A stretch of DNA of 34,326 bases, taken from Eggerthella sp. CAG:209 (GTDB lineage: Bacteria > Actinomycetota > Coriobacteriia > Coriobacteriales > Eggerthellaceae). Below are positions 22,295 to 30,942 of this stretch, in pieces. The notes under the pieces are model-generated. The model did no database searches, had not been told where the DNA came from, and saw nothing but the letters and a program-made list of their open reading frames with translations. Each line of letters begins with the position of its first letter. The stretch's first letter is position 1. The stretch is from positions 1 to 34,326 of the forward strand of contig FR884631.1 in the NCBI GenBank assembly GCA_000436075.1, given 5' to 3'. A program made the translations under genes and the position numbers.

Positions 22295-24925
22295 ATGAAC
22301 TATATGACTACCGCCGAAATTCGCGAGAAGTACCTGGCGTTCTTCGAGGAAAAGGGCTGCAAGCGCATGCCTTCTTCTTCCCTGATCCCCGATGATCCAT
22401 CACTGCTGCTTACCAGCGCTGGCATGGTTCAGTTCAAGCCCTACTTCCTTCATCAGAAGGAGCTTGATAGCCGCTACATTGGCGCTACCACCGCTCAGAA
22501 GTGCGTACGCACCAACGACATCGACAATATCGGTGATGCTCGCCACCTAAGCTTCTTTGAAATGCTGGGCAACTTTAGTTTTGGTAAGTACTTCAAAAAC
22601 GAAATGTGTGCTTGGGCATACGAATTCTCTACCGAGGTATTGGGGCTTCCTGCTGAAAAGCTCTACTTTACCGTTTTCGAAAACGACGACGAGACCATTG
22701 AAATCTGGAAGAGCCTTGGTGTTCCAGAGGATCATATTTCCAAGCTGGGTGAAGAAGATAACTTCTGGCGCGCTGGTCCTACCGGCCCCTGCGGTCCCTG
22801 CTCTGAAATCTATTTCGATCAGGGTCCCGACGTAGGGTGTGGCAGCCCCGACTGCAAGCCTGGCTGCGACTGTGATCGCTACCTTGAGTTCTGGAACTGT
22901 GTGTTCACCCAGTACGATGGACAAGAGGACGGCACCCTTGCTCCGCTCCAGACGAAGAACATCGATACCGGCATGGGCCTTGAGCGTATTGCTGCAATCA
23001 TGCAGGGTGTAACCAATAACTACGACACTGATATCCTTCGTAGCTTGGTTGGCGTTGGTGAAGAGCTTTCTGGCAAGGAGTACCGCCAGGAAATGGAAAC
23101 CGATGTGTGTCTTCGCATCATCGCTGATCACAGCCGCTCAATCACGTTTATGATCGCCGATGGCATTCTTCCTTCCAATGAGGGTCGCGGTTATGTTCTG
23201 CGCCGTTTGCTTCGTCGCGCGGTTATGAAGGGCCATTCTCTGGGTATTGAAGGCGCTTTCCTTACCAACTACGTTAACAAGATCATTGAGCTTATGGGCA
23301 GCGTGTATCCCGAACTTGTCGAGAACGAAGAGCTTATCAAGCGCGTTGTTCTTTCCGAGGAAGAGCGCTTTGGTGCAACGCTTCGTCAGGGTCAGGCATA
23401 TCTCGACGATGCCCTTTCCGAAATGGAAGGCACTGTGCTTTCCGGTTCTATCGCCTTTGTCCTGCATGACACCTACGGTTTTCCCATCGAGGTAACTACG
23501 GAAATCTGTGAAGAGCGTGGCTATTCCATTGACGAAGAAGAATTTGCTCGTTGCATGGAAGAGCAGCGTAATCGTGCTCGTGCCGCAAATGTTAAGGATG
23601 CCGAAGCTGCATGGAGCACCTATGGTGGCGTTCACGCCGATCTCTTGAAGGAGCTTGGCACAACCGAATTTGTTGGCTACGAACGTCTTTCTGCCGATGC
23701 TGAGGTTTGCGCGATTATCCGCAATGGTGAGCGCGTTGACTCTCTTTCTGCTGGTGAACAGGGTGAAGTTGTGCTTAACGTTACTCCGTTCTACGCTGAA
23801 ATGGGCGGCGAAGTTGGCGATACGGGCACCATCACCGCTGATGGTGTGGAGCTTCAGGTAACCGATACCAAAGCACCTGAAAAGGGCTTGGTATGTCATG
23901 TTGCCACCGTTGCCTCTGGGGTGCTTACGGTTGGCATGGCCGTTTCCGCGCAGGTTGACGTTAAGCGTCGTGCTTGCATTGCACGCAACCACACGTGTAC
24001 TCATATTCTGCATGCTGCCCTTCGTCAGGTTCTTGGTGCTCACGTCAAGCAGGCTGGTAGCTATGTTGGCCCTGATCGTCTTCGCTTCGACTTCACTCAC
24101 TTCGAGTCGGTTACGCCTGAGCAGCTGAAGCAGGTCGAAGAACTCGCCAACAGCGTTATCATGTCCGCTACCGCAACGAACATCTTCGAAACCTCGCTTG
24201 CCAAGGCTCGCGAAGAGGGTGTTACCGCTCTGTTCGGCGAAAAGTATGGCGATGTAGTTCGCGTTGTTAAGGTGGGCGATTTCTCCAGCGAGTTGTGCGG
24301 TGGTTGCCATGTTGCCAACACTGCTGAAATTGGATTGGTGAAGATCGTCTCTGAAAGCAGCGTCGGTGCAAACCTTCGTCGTATCGAGGCTTTTACTTCC
24401 TACGATGCTTTGACTTATCTCAATGGCTTTGAGCATCAGATGAAGGAGCTCTCCGCTACTTTGCGTGTGCCCACATCCGATGTCCAGGCCCGCGTTGAGG
24501 CCAATATCAAGCAGCTGCGCGATCTTAATGCCAAACGCAAGGCTAATAAGGCTGCTGCTGCAACGGGTGAGCTCCCTGAAGCTCTCGACCAGTTCACCGT
24601 TGGTTCCGACTACCCGGTATTTATCTACCGCAAGGACGGCATCGATGCTGGCGGTATGCGTAATTCCTGGGATATCGTACGCTCTCGCCTTCCTGAAGCC
24701 GGCGCTTGTGTGTTGGCTTCCGACAATCAGGGCACACCTATTTTGCTTGCTGCAGGTACTGACGAAGCAGTTGAAAAGGGCTTCAATGCTGGTGCGGTAA
24801 TCAAACAGATTTCCCGCGAGATCAAGGGCGGCGGTGGCGGTAAGCCCACCATGGCGCAAGCTGGCGGCAAGGATGTTTCTGGCATCGATGCTGCGCTTGA
24901 TGCCGCACGCAAGCTGTTCGCATAA
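22295..24925 (+). CDS. alaS: Alanine--tRNA ligase
   Basis: Charges tRNA-Ala and edits mischarged Ser and Gly. It has 876 residues. The class II catalytic domain begins TTAEIREKYLAFFEEKGCKRM, followed by DDPSLLLTSAGMVQFKP, RTNDIDNIG and GPTGPCGPCSEIYFD. The editing domain has HTCTHILHAAL near 566-576 and CGGCH near 668-672, giving the zinc ligands HxxxH and CxxxH. The C-terminal DHHA1 part has GGGGGKPTMAQAGG. The frame extends up to 22232, where it overlaps the permease stop as ATGA, but family N-termini and GAGGAA upstream favour 22295 (or the ATG at 22304). Confidence 0.97.
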   Translation: MNYMTTAEIREKYLAFFEEKGCKRMPSSSLIPDDPSLLLTSAGMVQFKPYFLHQKELDSRYIGATTAQKCVRTNDIDNIGDARHLSFFEMLGNFSFGKYFKNEMCAWAYEFSTEVLGLPAEKLYFTVFENDDETIEIWKSLGVPEDHISKLGEEDNFWRAGPTGPCGPCSEIYFDQGPDVGCGSPDCKPGCDCDRYLEFWNCVFTQYDGQEDGTLAPLQTKNIDTGMGLERIAAIMQGVTNNYDTDILRSLVGVGEELSGKEYRQEMETDVCLRIIADHSRSITFMIADGILPSNEGRGYVLRRLLRRAVMKGHSLGIEGAFLTNYVNKIIELMGSVYPELVENEELIKRVVLSEEERFGATLRQGQAYLDDALSEMEGTVLSGSIAFVLHDTYGFPIEVTTEICEERGYSIDEEEFARCMEEQRNRARAANVKDAEAAWSTYGGVHADLLKELGTTEFVGYERLSADAEVCAIIRNGERVDSLSAGEQGEVVLNVTPFYAEMGGEVGDTGTITADGVELQVTDTKAPEKGLVCHVATVASGVLTVGMAVSAQVDVKRRACIARNHTCTHILHAALRQVLGAHVKQAGSYVGPDRLRFDFTHFESVTPEQLKQVEELANSVIMSATATNIFETSLAKAREEGVTALFGEKYGDVVRVVKVGDFSSELCGGCHVANTAEIGLVKIVSESSVGANLRRIEAFTSYDALTYLNGFEHQMKELSATLRVPTSDVQARVEANIKQLRDLNAKRKANKAAAATGELPEALDQFTVGSDYPVFIYRKDGIDAGGMRNSWDIVRSRLPEAGACVLASDNQGTPILLAAGTDEAVEKGFNAGAVIKQISREIKGGGGGKPTMAQAGGKDVSGIDAALDAARKLFA

Positions 24926-24954
24926 AACAGGTAACGGAAGGGAGGAACGCACAC

Positions 24955-25398
24955 ATGAGAATCATGGCTCTTGATATCGGCAAGGTTCGCTGCGGTATTG
25001 CCATTAGTGACCCTCAAGAAAAAATTGCCACCCCTCTGTGCGTTCTTCCCACCGAAGAAGTGCGTGCCAACGCACCAAGTTTTCGCCGCTTGTGCGAAGA
25101 TTGGGAACCGGAACTGATAGTGTCTGGCTTGCCTCTTACTATGGGTGGCGCAAAGGGCCCGCAAGCGCAGTCTATTCGTGAGGTTGCCCAGCAAGTTGCC
25201 TCCAAGCTTGGTCTTCCATTGGAGTTTTCCGATGAAAGGCTCAGTTCTTCAGAGGCAAAGCGCTCTTTGCGCGAGCAAGGCTTTTCTGAAAAGGAAATGC
25301 GCGGTAAGGTTGATATGATCGCTGCGTCGTTGTTTCTCCAGTCGTGGCTCGACAAGCGCATGGCTGGTTCTTTGAAAGGTGAGGCAAATGAGTCCTAG
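24955..25398 (+). CDS. ruvX: Putative pre-16S rRNA nuclease / Holliday-junction resolvase-like protein (RuvX/YqgF)
   Basis: An RNase H-fold protein of 147 residues, thought to trim the 5' end of 16S rRNA precursor. The first strand MALDIGKVRCGIAISD carries the conserved Asp7. VSGLPLTMGGAKGPQAQ and the late DERLSSSEA with Asp and Glu, then KVDMIAASLFLQSWLD, complete the usual acidic set. GGGAGGAA lies upstream of the ATG. It begins 29 bases after alaS and overlaps mltG by 11 bases. The alaS-ruvX-mltG-aro order is common in actinobacteria and related phyla, supporting an operon. Confidence 0.92.
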   Translation: MRIMALDIGKVRCGIAISDPQEKIATPLCVLPTEEVRANAPSFRRLCEDWEPELIVSGLPLTMGGAKGPQAQSIREVAQQVASKLGLPLEFSDERLSSSEAKRSLREQGFSEKEMRGKVDMIAASLFLQSWLDKRMAGSLKGEANES

Positions 25399-26551
25399 GA
25401 AGGTTACGTATTCCCGCAAGTCCACACATGCGGCTCGTGCTGCTCATGCGAGGGGCGAAAAGGAATTCCGTACATACGACACTTCGGCGATTCGCCCGAA
25501 GAAGTCGAAAGCTCCGCTCATAGCCTTAATCGCCGCCGTAGCAGTCGTGGTTGTCATCATCGTGGCGCTCTTCGTGAACACCAGTTGCGCGGAAGCCGCA
25601 AATGATCACTTGGCTCCCGATGGACAGCAGGTCACAGTACAGATTGCCGAAGGTTCTACATTGCCCGTTATCGCAGACAACCTCTACGATGCGGGCCTTG
25701 TCATTCGTAAGGGCGAATTCACCGCTGTCGCGAATGCCAAGGGCGCTGCCTCTTCACTCAAACCAGGCGTCTATTCCTTCGAAGGCGGCATGAGCAACGA
25801 AGAATTGGTGGACGCGCTCGTTGCCGGTCCCACTGCCAACATAACTAATTTGGTGGTTCCCGAAGGAGCTACGCTCGATTCAATAGCTGCCGCGGTGGAA
25901 AAAGCCTATAACGGTTCTATCACCGCCGACCAATTCAAAACCGCAGCCTCGGACGCTTCCAAGTACGCAAAGGAATACACGTTCTTAACCGATGCTGGCA
26001 AGAACTCGGTCGAAGGGTTCCTGTTCCCTAAAACGTACGAGCTGATTGTTAACGCATCTGCTGAAGACGTGGTGCGTCAGATGCTCGATCAATATCGCTC
26101 TGAGGTGGCGTCTCTCGATTTTTCGTATCCGCGTAGCAAGGATATGTCTAACTATGACGCATTGATTCTTGCCTCCATCGTGGAAAAGGAAGCCACTAAC
26201 GACACGCGCACCAAGGTAGCCGCCGTTTTCTACAATCGCTTGGGCAATTCCGGCGATCCGTCGTATGGCATGTTGGGCAGCGATGCAACCACGGCTTATG
26301 AGGTGGGGGACAATCTCGATACGTACGACTGGTCAACTAAGAGTCCGTACAACACCCGTGTAACCAAGGGCTTGCCCCCCACGCCGATTTGCAGCCCGAG
26401 CATCGATTCGCTGCACGCGGTTCTTTCTCCTGAACGCAACTTCGGTGACTATTATTTCTTCTCGTTTTGGACCAACGATCAAGGTGGGGTCGATTACTTC
26501 TTCGATAAAACCTACGAAGAGCACCAGAAGACCATCGCCGATCATTCGTAG
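25388..26551 (+). CDS. mltG: Endolytic murein transglycosylase MltG (YceG-like)
   Basis: Cuts nascent glycan strands to end their growth, anchored to the membrane and facing outward. The 387-residue product has a basic cytoplasmic N-terminus, one membrane helix at about 42-63, and a LysM-like region VTVQIAEGSTLPVIADNLYDAGL. The catalytic domain follows with FLFPKTYEL, ILASIVEKEAT (catalytic Glu near 265), YNRLGN and the closing TKGLPPTPICSPSIDSL. The ATG at 25388 has AAAGGTGAGG upstream and overlaps ruvX by 11 bases; a GTG at 25379 is possible but less likely. Confidence 0.94.
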   Translation: MSPRKVTYSRKSTHAARAAHARGEKEFRTYDTSAIRPKKSKAPLIALIAAVAVVVVIIVALFVNTSCAEAANDHLAPDGQQVTVQIAEGSTLPVIADNLYDAGLVIRKGEFTAVANAKGAASSLKPGVYSFEGGMSNEELVDALVAGPTANITNLVVPEGATLDSIAAAVEKAYNGSITADQFKTAASDASKYAKEYTFLTDAGKNSVEGFLFPKTYELIVNASAEDVVRQMLDQYRSEVASLDFSYPRSKDMSNYDALILASIVEKEATNDTRTKVAAVFYNRLGNSGDPSYGMLGSDATTAYEVGDNLDTYDWSTKSPYNTRVTKGLPPTPICSPSIDSLHAVLSPERNFGDYYFFSFWTNDQGGVDYFFDKTYEEHQKTIADHS

Positions 26552-26568
26552 GCTTTATTGAGGTAGCG

Positions 26569-27093
26569 ATGTCTCTTATCCAACCTGATCGCTATTTTTC
26601 GCGAACGAGTGCCATCAATGTTGAATGGGACATTATCGGCAAGGGCTTTACGCACGTGCTGCTCGATATCGATAACACCATTCTTTCTCGCGCCGACCAT
26701 CAGGTACCTGCTGATGTGTATCGGTGGCTGGTGCGTGTTCGTGCTGCTGGTGTGAAGATGTGCTTTCTCTCGAATAATTTTCACGGTAACGTATTCGACC
26801 TTGCTCGCGAGCTCGATCTTCCTATCGTGGCCAAGGCCCTCAAGCCTCTTCCGCACGGATTCGTCATGGCGCGCAATAAAATTGGGGGCACACGGAAAAA
26901 CACTTTGATGATTGGTGATCAGCTTTCAACCGATGTTATAGGGGCGCATCTTGCCGGCATGAAAGCATATCTGGTATGTCCGTTGGTGGAGGAAGATCTA
27001 AAGCATACGATGTTCGTTCGCTCTATTGAGCGTGCCTTCATTTCCGATAAAGAGCCAGAGGGGGCAAGCGCATGCGAAACCTTACATTCCTAG
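26569..27093 (+). CDS. YqeG family HAD-IIIA phosphatase
   Basis: 174 residues of HAD fold. The nucleophile motif LLDIDNTIL has Asp33 and Asp35, motif II is CFLSNNFH, and KALKPLP followed by IGDQLSTDVIGA gives the Lys and the acidic motif III-IV. The family includes B. subtilis YqeG and mitochondrial PTPMT-like phosphatidylglycerophosphatase (Gep4), so a lipid phosphate substrate is possible but not shown. GAGGT precedes the ATG. It is 17 bases after mltG and its end overlaps the next gene by 22 bases. Confidence 0.9.
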   Translation: MSLIQPDRYFSRTSAINVEWDIIGKGFTHVLLDIDNTILSRADHQVPADVYRWLVRVRAAGVKMCFLSNNFHGNVFDLARELDLPIVAKALKPLPHGFVMARNKIGGTRKNTLMIGDQLSTDVIGAHLAGMKAYLVCPLVEEDLKHTMFVRSIERAFISDKEPEGASACETLHS

Positions 27094-27899
27094 CGTCGCC
27101 TGCCATAGCGCCTGTTGCTGCTTCGTTTCGTCGCTCCTTTATGGAAAAGACCGCTTCATGGAGTGTGGCAATCGAAGAGTGCCACACGCGTAGTGAAGTT
27201 GCGGCCCTGCTTTCGGCAAAGAGGAGCCATGCGTTTGTGGTCTCCGCCCAATTTCGTCAGGCGGTATTCGAGGCTGGTAAGGTTCAGGGTGCATCGGCAC
27301 GTTTGGCGCAAGGTGCCGATATTCTCTATCGTGGCGGGAAGAACACTCTTGCCCTTAGCCAATATGCTCGTGTTGCTATTGATGAAATGGAGCGGCTCTT
27401 CCTTCCCTTGTACGGTGCGAAGGCTGTTGTTCTGGGATCGGGCAGTTCGGCTCTTGACGTGGTGTACGAATGCGCGCGTGCAGGTGTGAGTGAGATTACC
27501 TTGCTGGGGGCGGAAAAAGAACGCACACGTAACAACCTGCTTGCCTTCTTGGAGGCGTTTGGCAAGGAACGTACCCAGATCATCGATACTGAGCAGAAGC
27601 GCGTTGGTCACCTTTCCGCAACCCGTGCCTACGACAACGCCTCGTTCCTGTTTGGAACCGTTGCGGCAGCTTCTCGTATTGCTGCGGCGGATCTTGTTTT
27701 CTGCACCGAGGATTTTAGTCATGCCGGTATTGCTTTTGAGCCCAGTCATATCGTGTGCGACCTTTGTGGCGAAAGCGCTTGCTATAGCGATGCGGCAATT
27801 GCTGCAGGCTGTGATTTTTTGGCAACGTCATCGGTGATGACGGCGTGGGGCGCGGAATGCGCAGAGCTGCTCGTAGAATTCGGTCGTGCTGAGCTGTAA
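27072..27899 (+). CDS. Shikimate dehydrogenase-like protein lacking catalytic residues
   Basis: 275 residues, in the position just before aroC-aroK-aroB. The Rossmann half is recognisable: AKAVVLGSGSSALDVVYECARAGVSEITLLG (116-146), then a C-terminal HIVCDLCGES and AGCDFLATSSVMTAWGAECAELL, which mirror the AroE layout. The substrate half is degenerate. The NVTxPxK motif is absent (the region reads FVVSAQFRQAVFEAG), the NTD Asp is Leu (GKNTLAL, 89-95), and the late Gln of GxxMLVxQ is Trp. It is either a divergent quinate/shikimate-dehydrogenase paralogue, a regulatory relative, or an enzyme on another substrate. The ATG overlaps the phosphatase gene; GAGGGGG is upstream. Confidence 0.55.
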   Translation: MRNLTFLASPAIAPVAASFRRSFMEKTASWSVAIEECHTRSEVAALLSAKRSHAFVVSAQFRQAVFEAGKVQGASARLAQGADILYRGGKNTLALSQYARVAIDEMERLFLPLYGAKAVVLGSGSSALDVVYECARAGVSEITLLGAEKERTRNNLLAFLEAFGKERTQIIDTEQKRVGHLSATRAYDNASFLFGTVAAASRIAAADLVFCTEDFSHAGIAFEPSHIVCDLCGESACYSDAAIAAGCDFLATSSVMTAWGAECAELLVEFGRAEL

Positions 27900-27947
27900 C
27901 ACGTTCGAAACCTAAAGTACTTTATTTCGATGGAGCAACAGTGGTTT

Positions 27948-27956
27948 TGCTAAAAT
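27948..27956 (+). promoter_or_regulatory. Extended -10 candidate for aroC
   Basis: TGCTAAAAT (27948-27956) is an extended -10 (TGN followed by TAAAAT, 5 of 6), about 39 bases before the aroC start. No good -35 is visible, as is allowed for this promoter type. Confidence 0.4.
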
Positions 27957-27994
27957 CGTGATTGATTTATCTAACATCGAATAAGGAATGCAGC

Positions 27995-29167
27995 ATGGAA
28001 TACATAACAGCAGGTGAAAGCCATGGCCCTGTTCTTACAGCTATAGTTTCGGGCGTTCCTGCAGGGTTGGCTATCTCTGAAAAGGCAATTAACTCCGATC
28101 TTGCCCGCAGGCAGAGTGGTTATGGCCGCGGCGGCAGGCAGGCAATCGAAAAGGATAAGGTGTCGGTTACCTCTGGTGTTCGTTTTGGCCACACCATTGG
28201 GTCGCCGGTGACGCTGTCTGTTGCGAACCGCGATTGGTCGAACTGGACCGAGCGCATGTCCGTGTTCGGCGAGCCTCCTCAAGATCTGGTTCGTGAGGTA
28301 ACTCCTCGTCCTGGACACGCTGATTTGTTGGGTGTTTTGAAGAACGACATGGACGATTGCCGTAACATCCTGGAGCGTTCCAGCGCCCGTGAAACCACCA
28401 TGCGTGTTGCCGCTGCTGGCATCGCGCGTGAATTCCTGGCCGAGCTTGGTGTTGAAATCTATTCCTATGTAGTGTCTATTGGCGATGAGATCATGGAGGA
28501 AGAAGACCCCATGGCCGCTGCCACCACCTACACCCCGCTCGACATCGAGATGAGTGAGGTTCGTTGTCCCAGCTCCGAAGCTTCTGAACGCATGATGGAT
28601 GCTATCGACAAGGCCAAGGACGCGGGAGACACCCTGGGCGGTGTGTTCCGAGTCGTGGTAACCGGTCTTCTTCCTGCAGTTGGTGGGTATGAAACGCCAA
28701 CCGATCGTCTAACGTCAAAGCTCGGTGGCGCATTGTTCTCCATTCCTGCCATCAAGGGTGTCGAATTCGGCATCGGCTTTGAGACCACGCGTCGCCCGGG
28801 TAGCCAGGTGCACGACGAGATCCTTCTCGACGAAGCGGAAGGGTTTGTGCGCGCATCCAACAATGCAGGTGGCCTGGAAGGCGGAATGACCACGGGTATG
28901 CCGTTGGTGATTACCGTGGGGATGAAACCCATCGCCACGCTTACTACGCCGCTTAACACCGTTAACCTCGATACGCTTGAAGTGGCCGAAGCATCGAAGG
29001 AACGTAGCGATACTTGTGCCGTTCCAGCTGCTGCCGTTGTTGCGGAATCCGAGGTGGCAATGGTGCTTGCCGATGCCTACCTTAGGAAGTTCGGCTGCGA
29101 CAATATGACCGATATCAAGCAGAACATCGCTTCGTACAAAGAGCGTATCAAAACGATGTCCCGTTAA
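27995..29167 (+). CDS. aroC: Chorismate synthase
   Basis: Makes chorismate from EPSP with reduced FMN, the last common step to aromatic amino acids. It has 390 residues. It begins MEYITAGESHGP, the family signature, and contains RRQSGYGRGGRQ, FGHTIGSPV, RPGHADL, RSSARETTMRVAAAGIA and the later NNAGGLEGGMTTGMP. The frame opens at 27962, but AAGGAATGCAGC before the ATG at 27995 and the family N-terminus fix the start. It lies 95 bases after the AroE-like gene and 29 before aroK. Confidence 0.97.
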   Translation: MEYITAGESHGPVLTAIVSGVPAGLAISEKAINSDLARRQSGYGRGGRQAIEKDKVSVTSGVRFGHTIGSPVTLSVANRDWSNWTERMSVFGEPPQDLVREVTPRPGHADLLGVLKNDMDDCRNILERSSARETTMRVAAAGIAREFLAELGVEIYSYVVSIGDEIMEEEDPMAAATTYTPLDIEMSEVRCPSSEASERMMDAIDKAKDAGDTLGGVFRVVVTGLLPAVGGYETPTDRLTSKLGGALFSIPAIKGVEFGIGFETTRRPGSQVHDEILLDEAEGFVRASNNAGGLEGGMTTGMPLVITVGMKPIATLTTPLNTVNLDTLEVAEASKERSDTCAVPAAAVVAESEVAMVLADAYLRKFGCDNMTDIKQNIASYKERIKTMSR

Positions 29168-29196
29168 AACGCCACGAATCACGAGGAGCTTATTTC

Positions 29197-29763
29197 ATGA
29201 CCGCAAATCACCCTACGCATGCAGGCAAGTTCTACCTCACCAAGCCGGTGTTCTTTATCGGCTTCATGGGAGCAGGTAAGACCAGTATTTCTCAGCAGAT
29301 CGCGGTAACGTGCGGCGTTGCATCTATTGATGCTGATGAATATCTTGAGTTTCGCGAAGACCGAATCGTTGCCGACATCTTTGCCGAAGACGGCGAAGAG
29401 GCATTTCGCGATATCGAAACTGATGTTTTGCGTGACCTGGTAAAGCGTTCTCCGCGTCTTATTGGTTGCGGTGGCGGTGTTGTTACCAAGCGTCCCGTTA
29501 ACGCTCAAATCATGAAAGAGGCGGGTTATGTGGTGTATTTGAAGGTTTCCGCTGACGGAGCCGCTGCCCGTATCCCCAACACCGATTCCCGTCCTATGTT
29601 CAAGAACCTCGAAACTGCCCGTAAAACCATCGTCGAGCGAGAGCCTCAGTATGAAGCTGCTGCCGATGTTTCAGTGGACACCGAAGGCCGCACTATTCGC
29701 GATGTTGCAGACGAGGTAGTTGAGCTTCTGCTTGATGCCGGTGTGTTGGTGAAGAGGGATTAG
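29197..29763 (+). CDS. aroK: Shikimate kinase
   Basis: Phosphorylates shikimate at the 3-hydroxyl using ATP. It has 188 residues. Walker A is GFMGAGKTS at 22-30. Shikimate contacts are visible in IDADEYLE (44-51), EEAFRDIE (67-74) and GCGGGVV (90-96). The lid contains NTDSRPMF. AGGAG precedes the ATG. It is placed between aroC and aroB, only 3 bases before the latter. Confidence 0.95.
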   Translation: MTANHPTHAGKFYLTKPVFFIGFMGAGKTSISQQIAVTCGVASIDADEYLEFREDRIVADIFAEDGEEAFRDIETDVLRDLVKRSPRLIGCGGGVVTKRPVNAQIMKEAGYVVYLKVSADGAAARIPNTDSRPMFKNLETARKTIVEREPQYEAAADVSVDTEGRTIRDVADEVVELLLDAGVLVKRD

Positions 29764-29766
29764 TGC

Positions 29767-30864
29767 ATGGCGCGCATTGTTGTGGAAATCCCTGGTGAAC
29801 GTGCCTATGATGTGATTGTTTCGGCGGGACAGATCGATCGGCTTGGTGCTGAGATGCGTGCCTTCGATGCCAATCAGAAAGCACTTATCATCACTGATAC
29901 AGAAGTGGCTGAGCGCTACCTTGATCCCGCTAAAGCGTCCCTGAAGCAGGTTGGTTATCAGGTTTCTGTTATCACGGTGCCGGCGGGGGAGTCGGCGAAA
30001 TCGGTTGAATGCGCTTCCGAGATTTGGCATGCCATGGTTGAATGCGGTTTGAATCGCGATTCTGTCGTAGTTGCTTTGGGTGGCGGCGTTGTGGGCGATT
30101 TGGCTGGTTTTACCGGTTCTACGTTCATGCGCGGTCTGCGCATTGTTCAGGTTCCCACCACCTTGCTTTCTATGGTCGATTCTTCTGTTGGAGGAAAGAC
30201 GGCAATCAACCTTGAGTCGGGTAAGAACTTGGTGGGCACCTTTTGTCAACCGTCGCTGGTTTGTGCTGATGTCGCCGCGCTTGCCACGCTTCCCGAAAGG
30301 GAATGGGCTTGTGGGTGCGGTGAAATAGCCAAGTCGGCCGTTATTGATTCGGAGAACTTTTTCTTTTGGCTGTACAGTCATACCGACCAACTGGCTGCCC
30401 GTGAACCGGAAGCGGTCAAGGAGGCGGTGCAGCGTTGTATCGTGTTCAAAGCGTCGGTGGTAGCGCGCGACCAAGAAGAAACCAAAGGGGTGCGCGAGTG
30501 TCTTAATTATGGGCACACCCTTGCCCATGCCATTGAGACAGAGGCGGGCTATGGTGTGTACTCCCATGGTCATGCTGTTGCGCAGGGCATGCGCTTCGCC
30601 TCCCGATTGGCAGTAGCGCATCTAGGGGCATCGATGGAATTCGTACAGACCCAGGATGCTTTGCTCGATGCCCTTGGCTTGCCTGAGCTTCGGCTGAAGG
30701 CTGAACCTGAACGCCTCCTTCATCTTATGAAGGGCGACAAGAAGGTGCGCTCTGGCAAGCTTCGCTTTGTGCTTCCTCGTGCTTGTGGCGAATGGGAAGT
30801 GTGCGAACTCGAAGATGAGTTTGTGCTGGAATACCTTCAAGCTTGGCAGCGAAGTCTCTCGTAG
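29767..30864 (+). CDS. aroB: 3-dehydroquinate synthase
   Basis: Converts DAHP to dehydroquinate with NAD+ and a divalent metal, an early shikimate step. It has 365 residues. Motifs include VVALGGGVVGDLAGF, PTTLLSMVDSSVGGKTAINLESGKNLVG, the metal Glu in CGEIAKSAVI, and the two metal His in NYGHTLAHAIE and YSHGHAVAQGM. The final KGDKKVRSGKLRFVLP is also normal. It starts 3 bases after the aroK stop, within its ribosome reach, and an intrinsic terminator follows. Confidence 0.96.
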   Translation: MARIVVEIPGERAYDVIVSAGQIDRLGAEMRAFDANQKALIITDTEVAERYLDPAKASLKQVGYQVSVITVPAGESAKSVECASEIWHAMVECGLNRDSVVVALGGGVVGDLAGFTGSTFMRGLRIVQVPTTLLSMVDSSVGGKTAINLESGKNLVGTFCQPSLVCADVAALATLPEREWACGCGEIAKSAVIDSENFFFWLYSHTDQLAAREPEAVKEAVQRCIVFKASVVARDQEETKGVRECLNYGHTLAHAIETEAGYGVYSHGHAVAQGMRFASRLAVAHLGASMEFVQTQDALLDALGLPELRLKAEPERLLHLMKGDKKVRSGKLRFVLPRACGEWEVCELEDEFVLEYLQAWQRSLS

Positions 30865-30872
30865 GTTATTGG

Positions 30873-30899
30873 CAGGGCCTTGGGCCCTGTTCCTTTTTA
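30873..30899 (+). terminator. Intrinsic terminator after aroB
   Basis: CAGGGCC (30873-30879) pairs with GGCCCTG (30883-30889) around a 3-base loop and is followed by TTCCTTTTTATT. It begins 8 bases after the aroB stop and ends the aroCKB unit. Confidence 0.8.
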
Positions 30900-30942
30900 T
30901 TGCTCCCATGCATTTCGGACTAATGTTACAAAGGAGAACGAA

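Noticed and set aside
23138..24952. 604-codon open frame on the minus strand
   Set aside because: It is antisense to alaS, whose motifs are clear. The frame is open because of biased codon use; no ribosome site or recognisable domain supports it.
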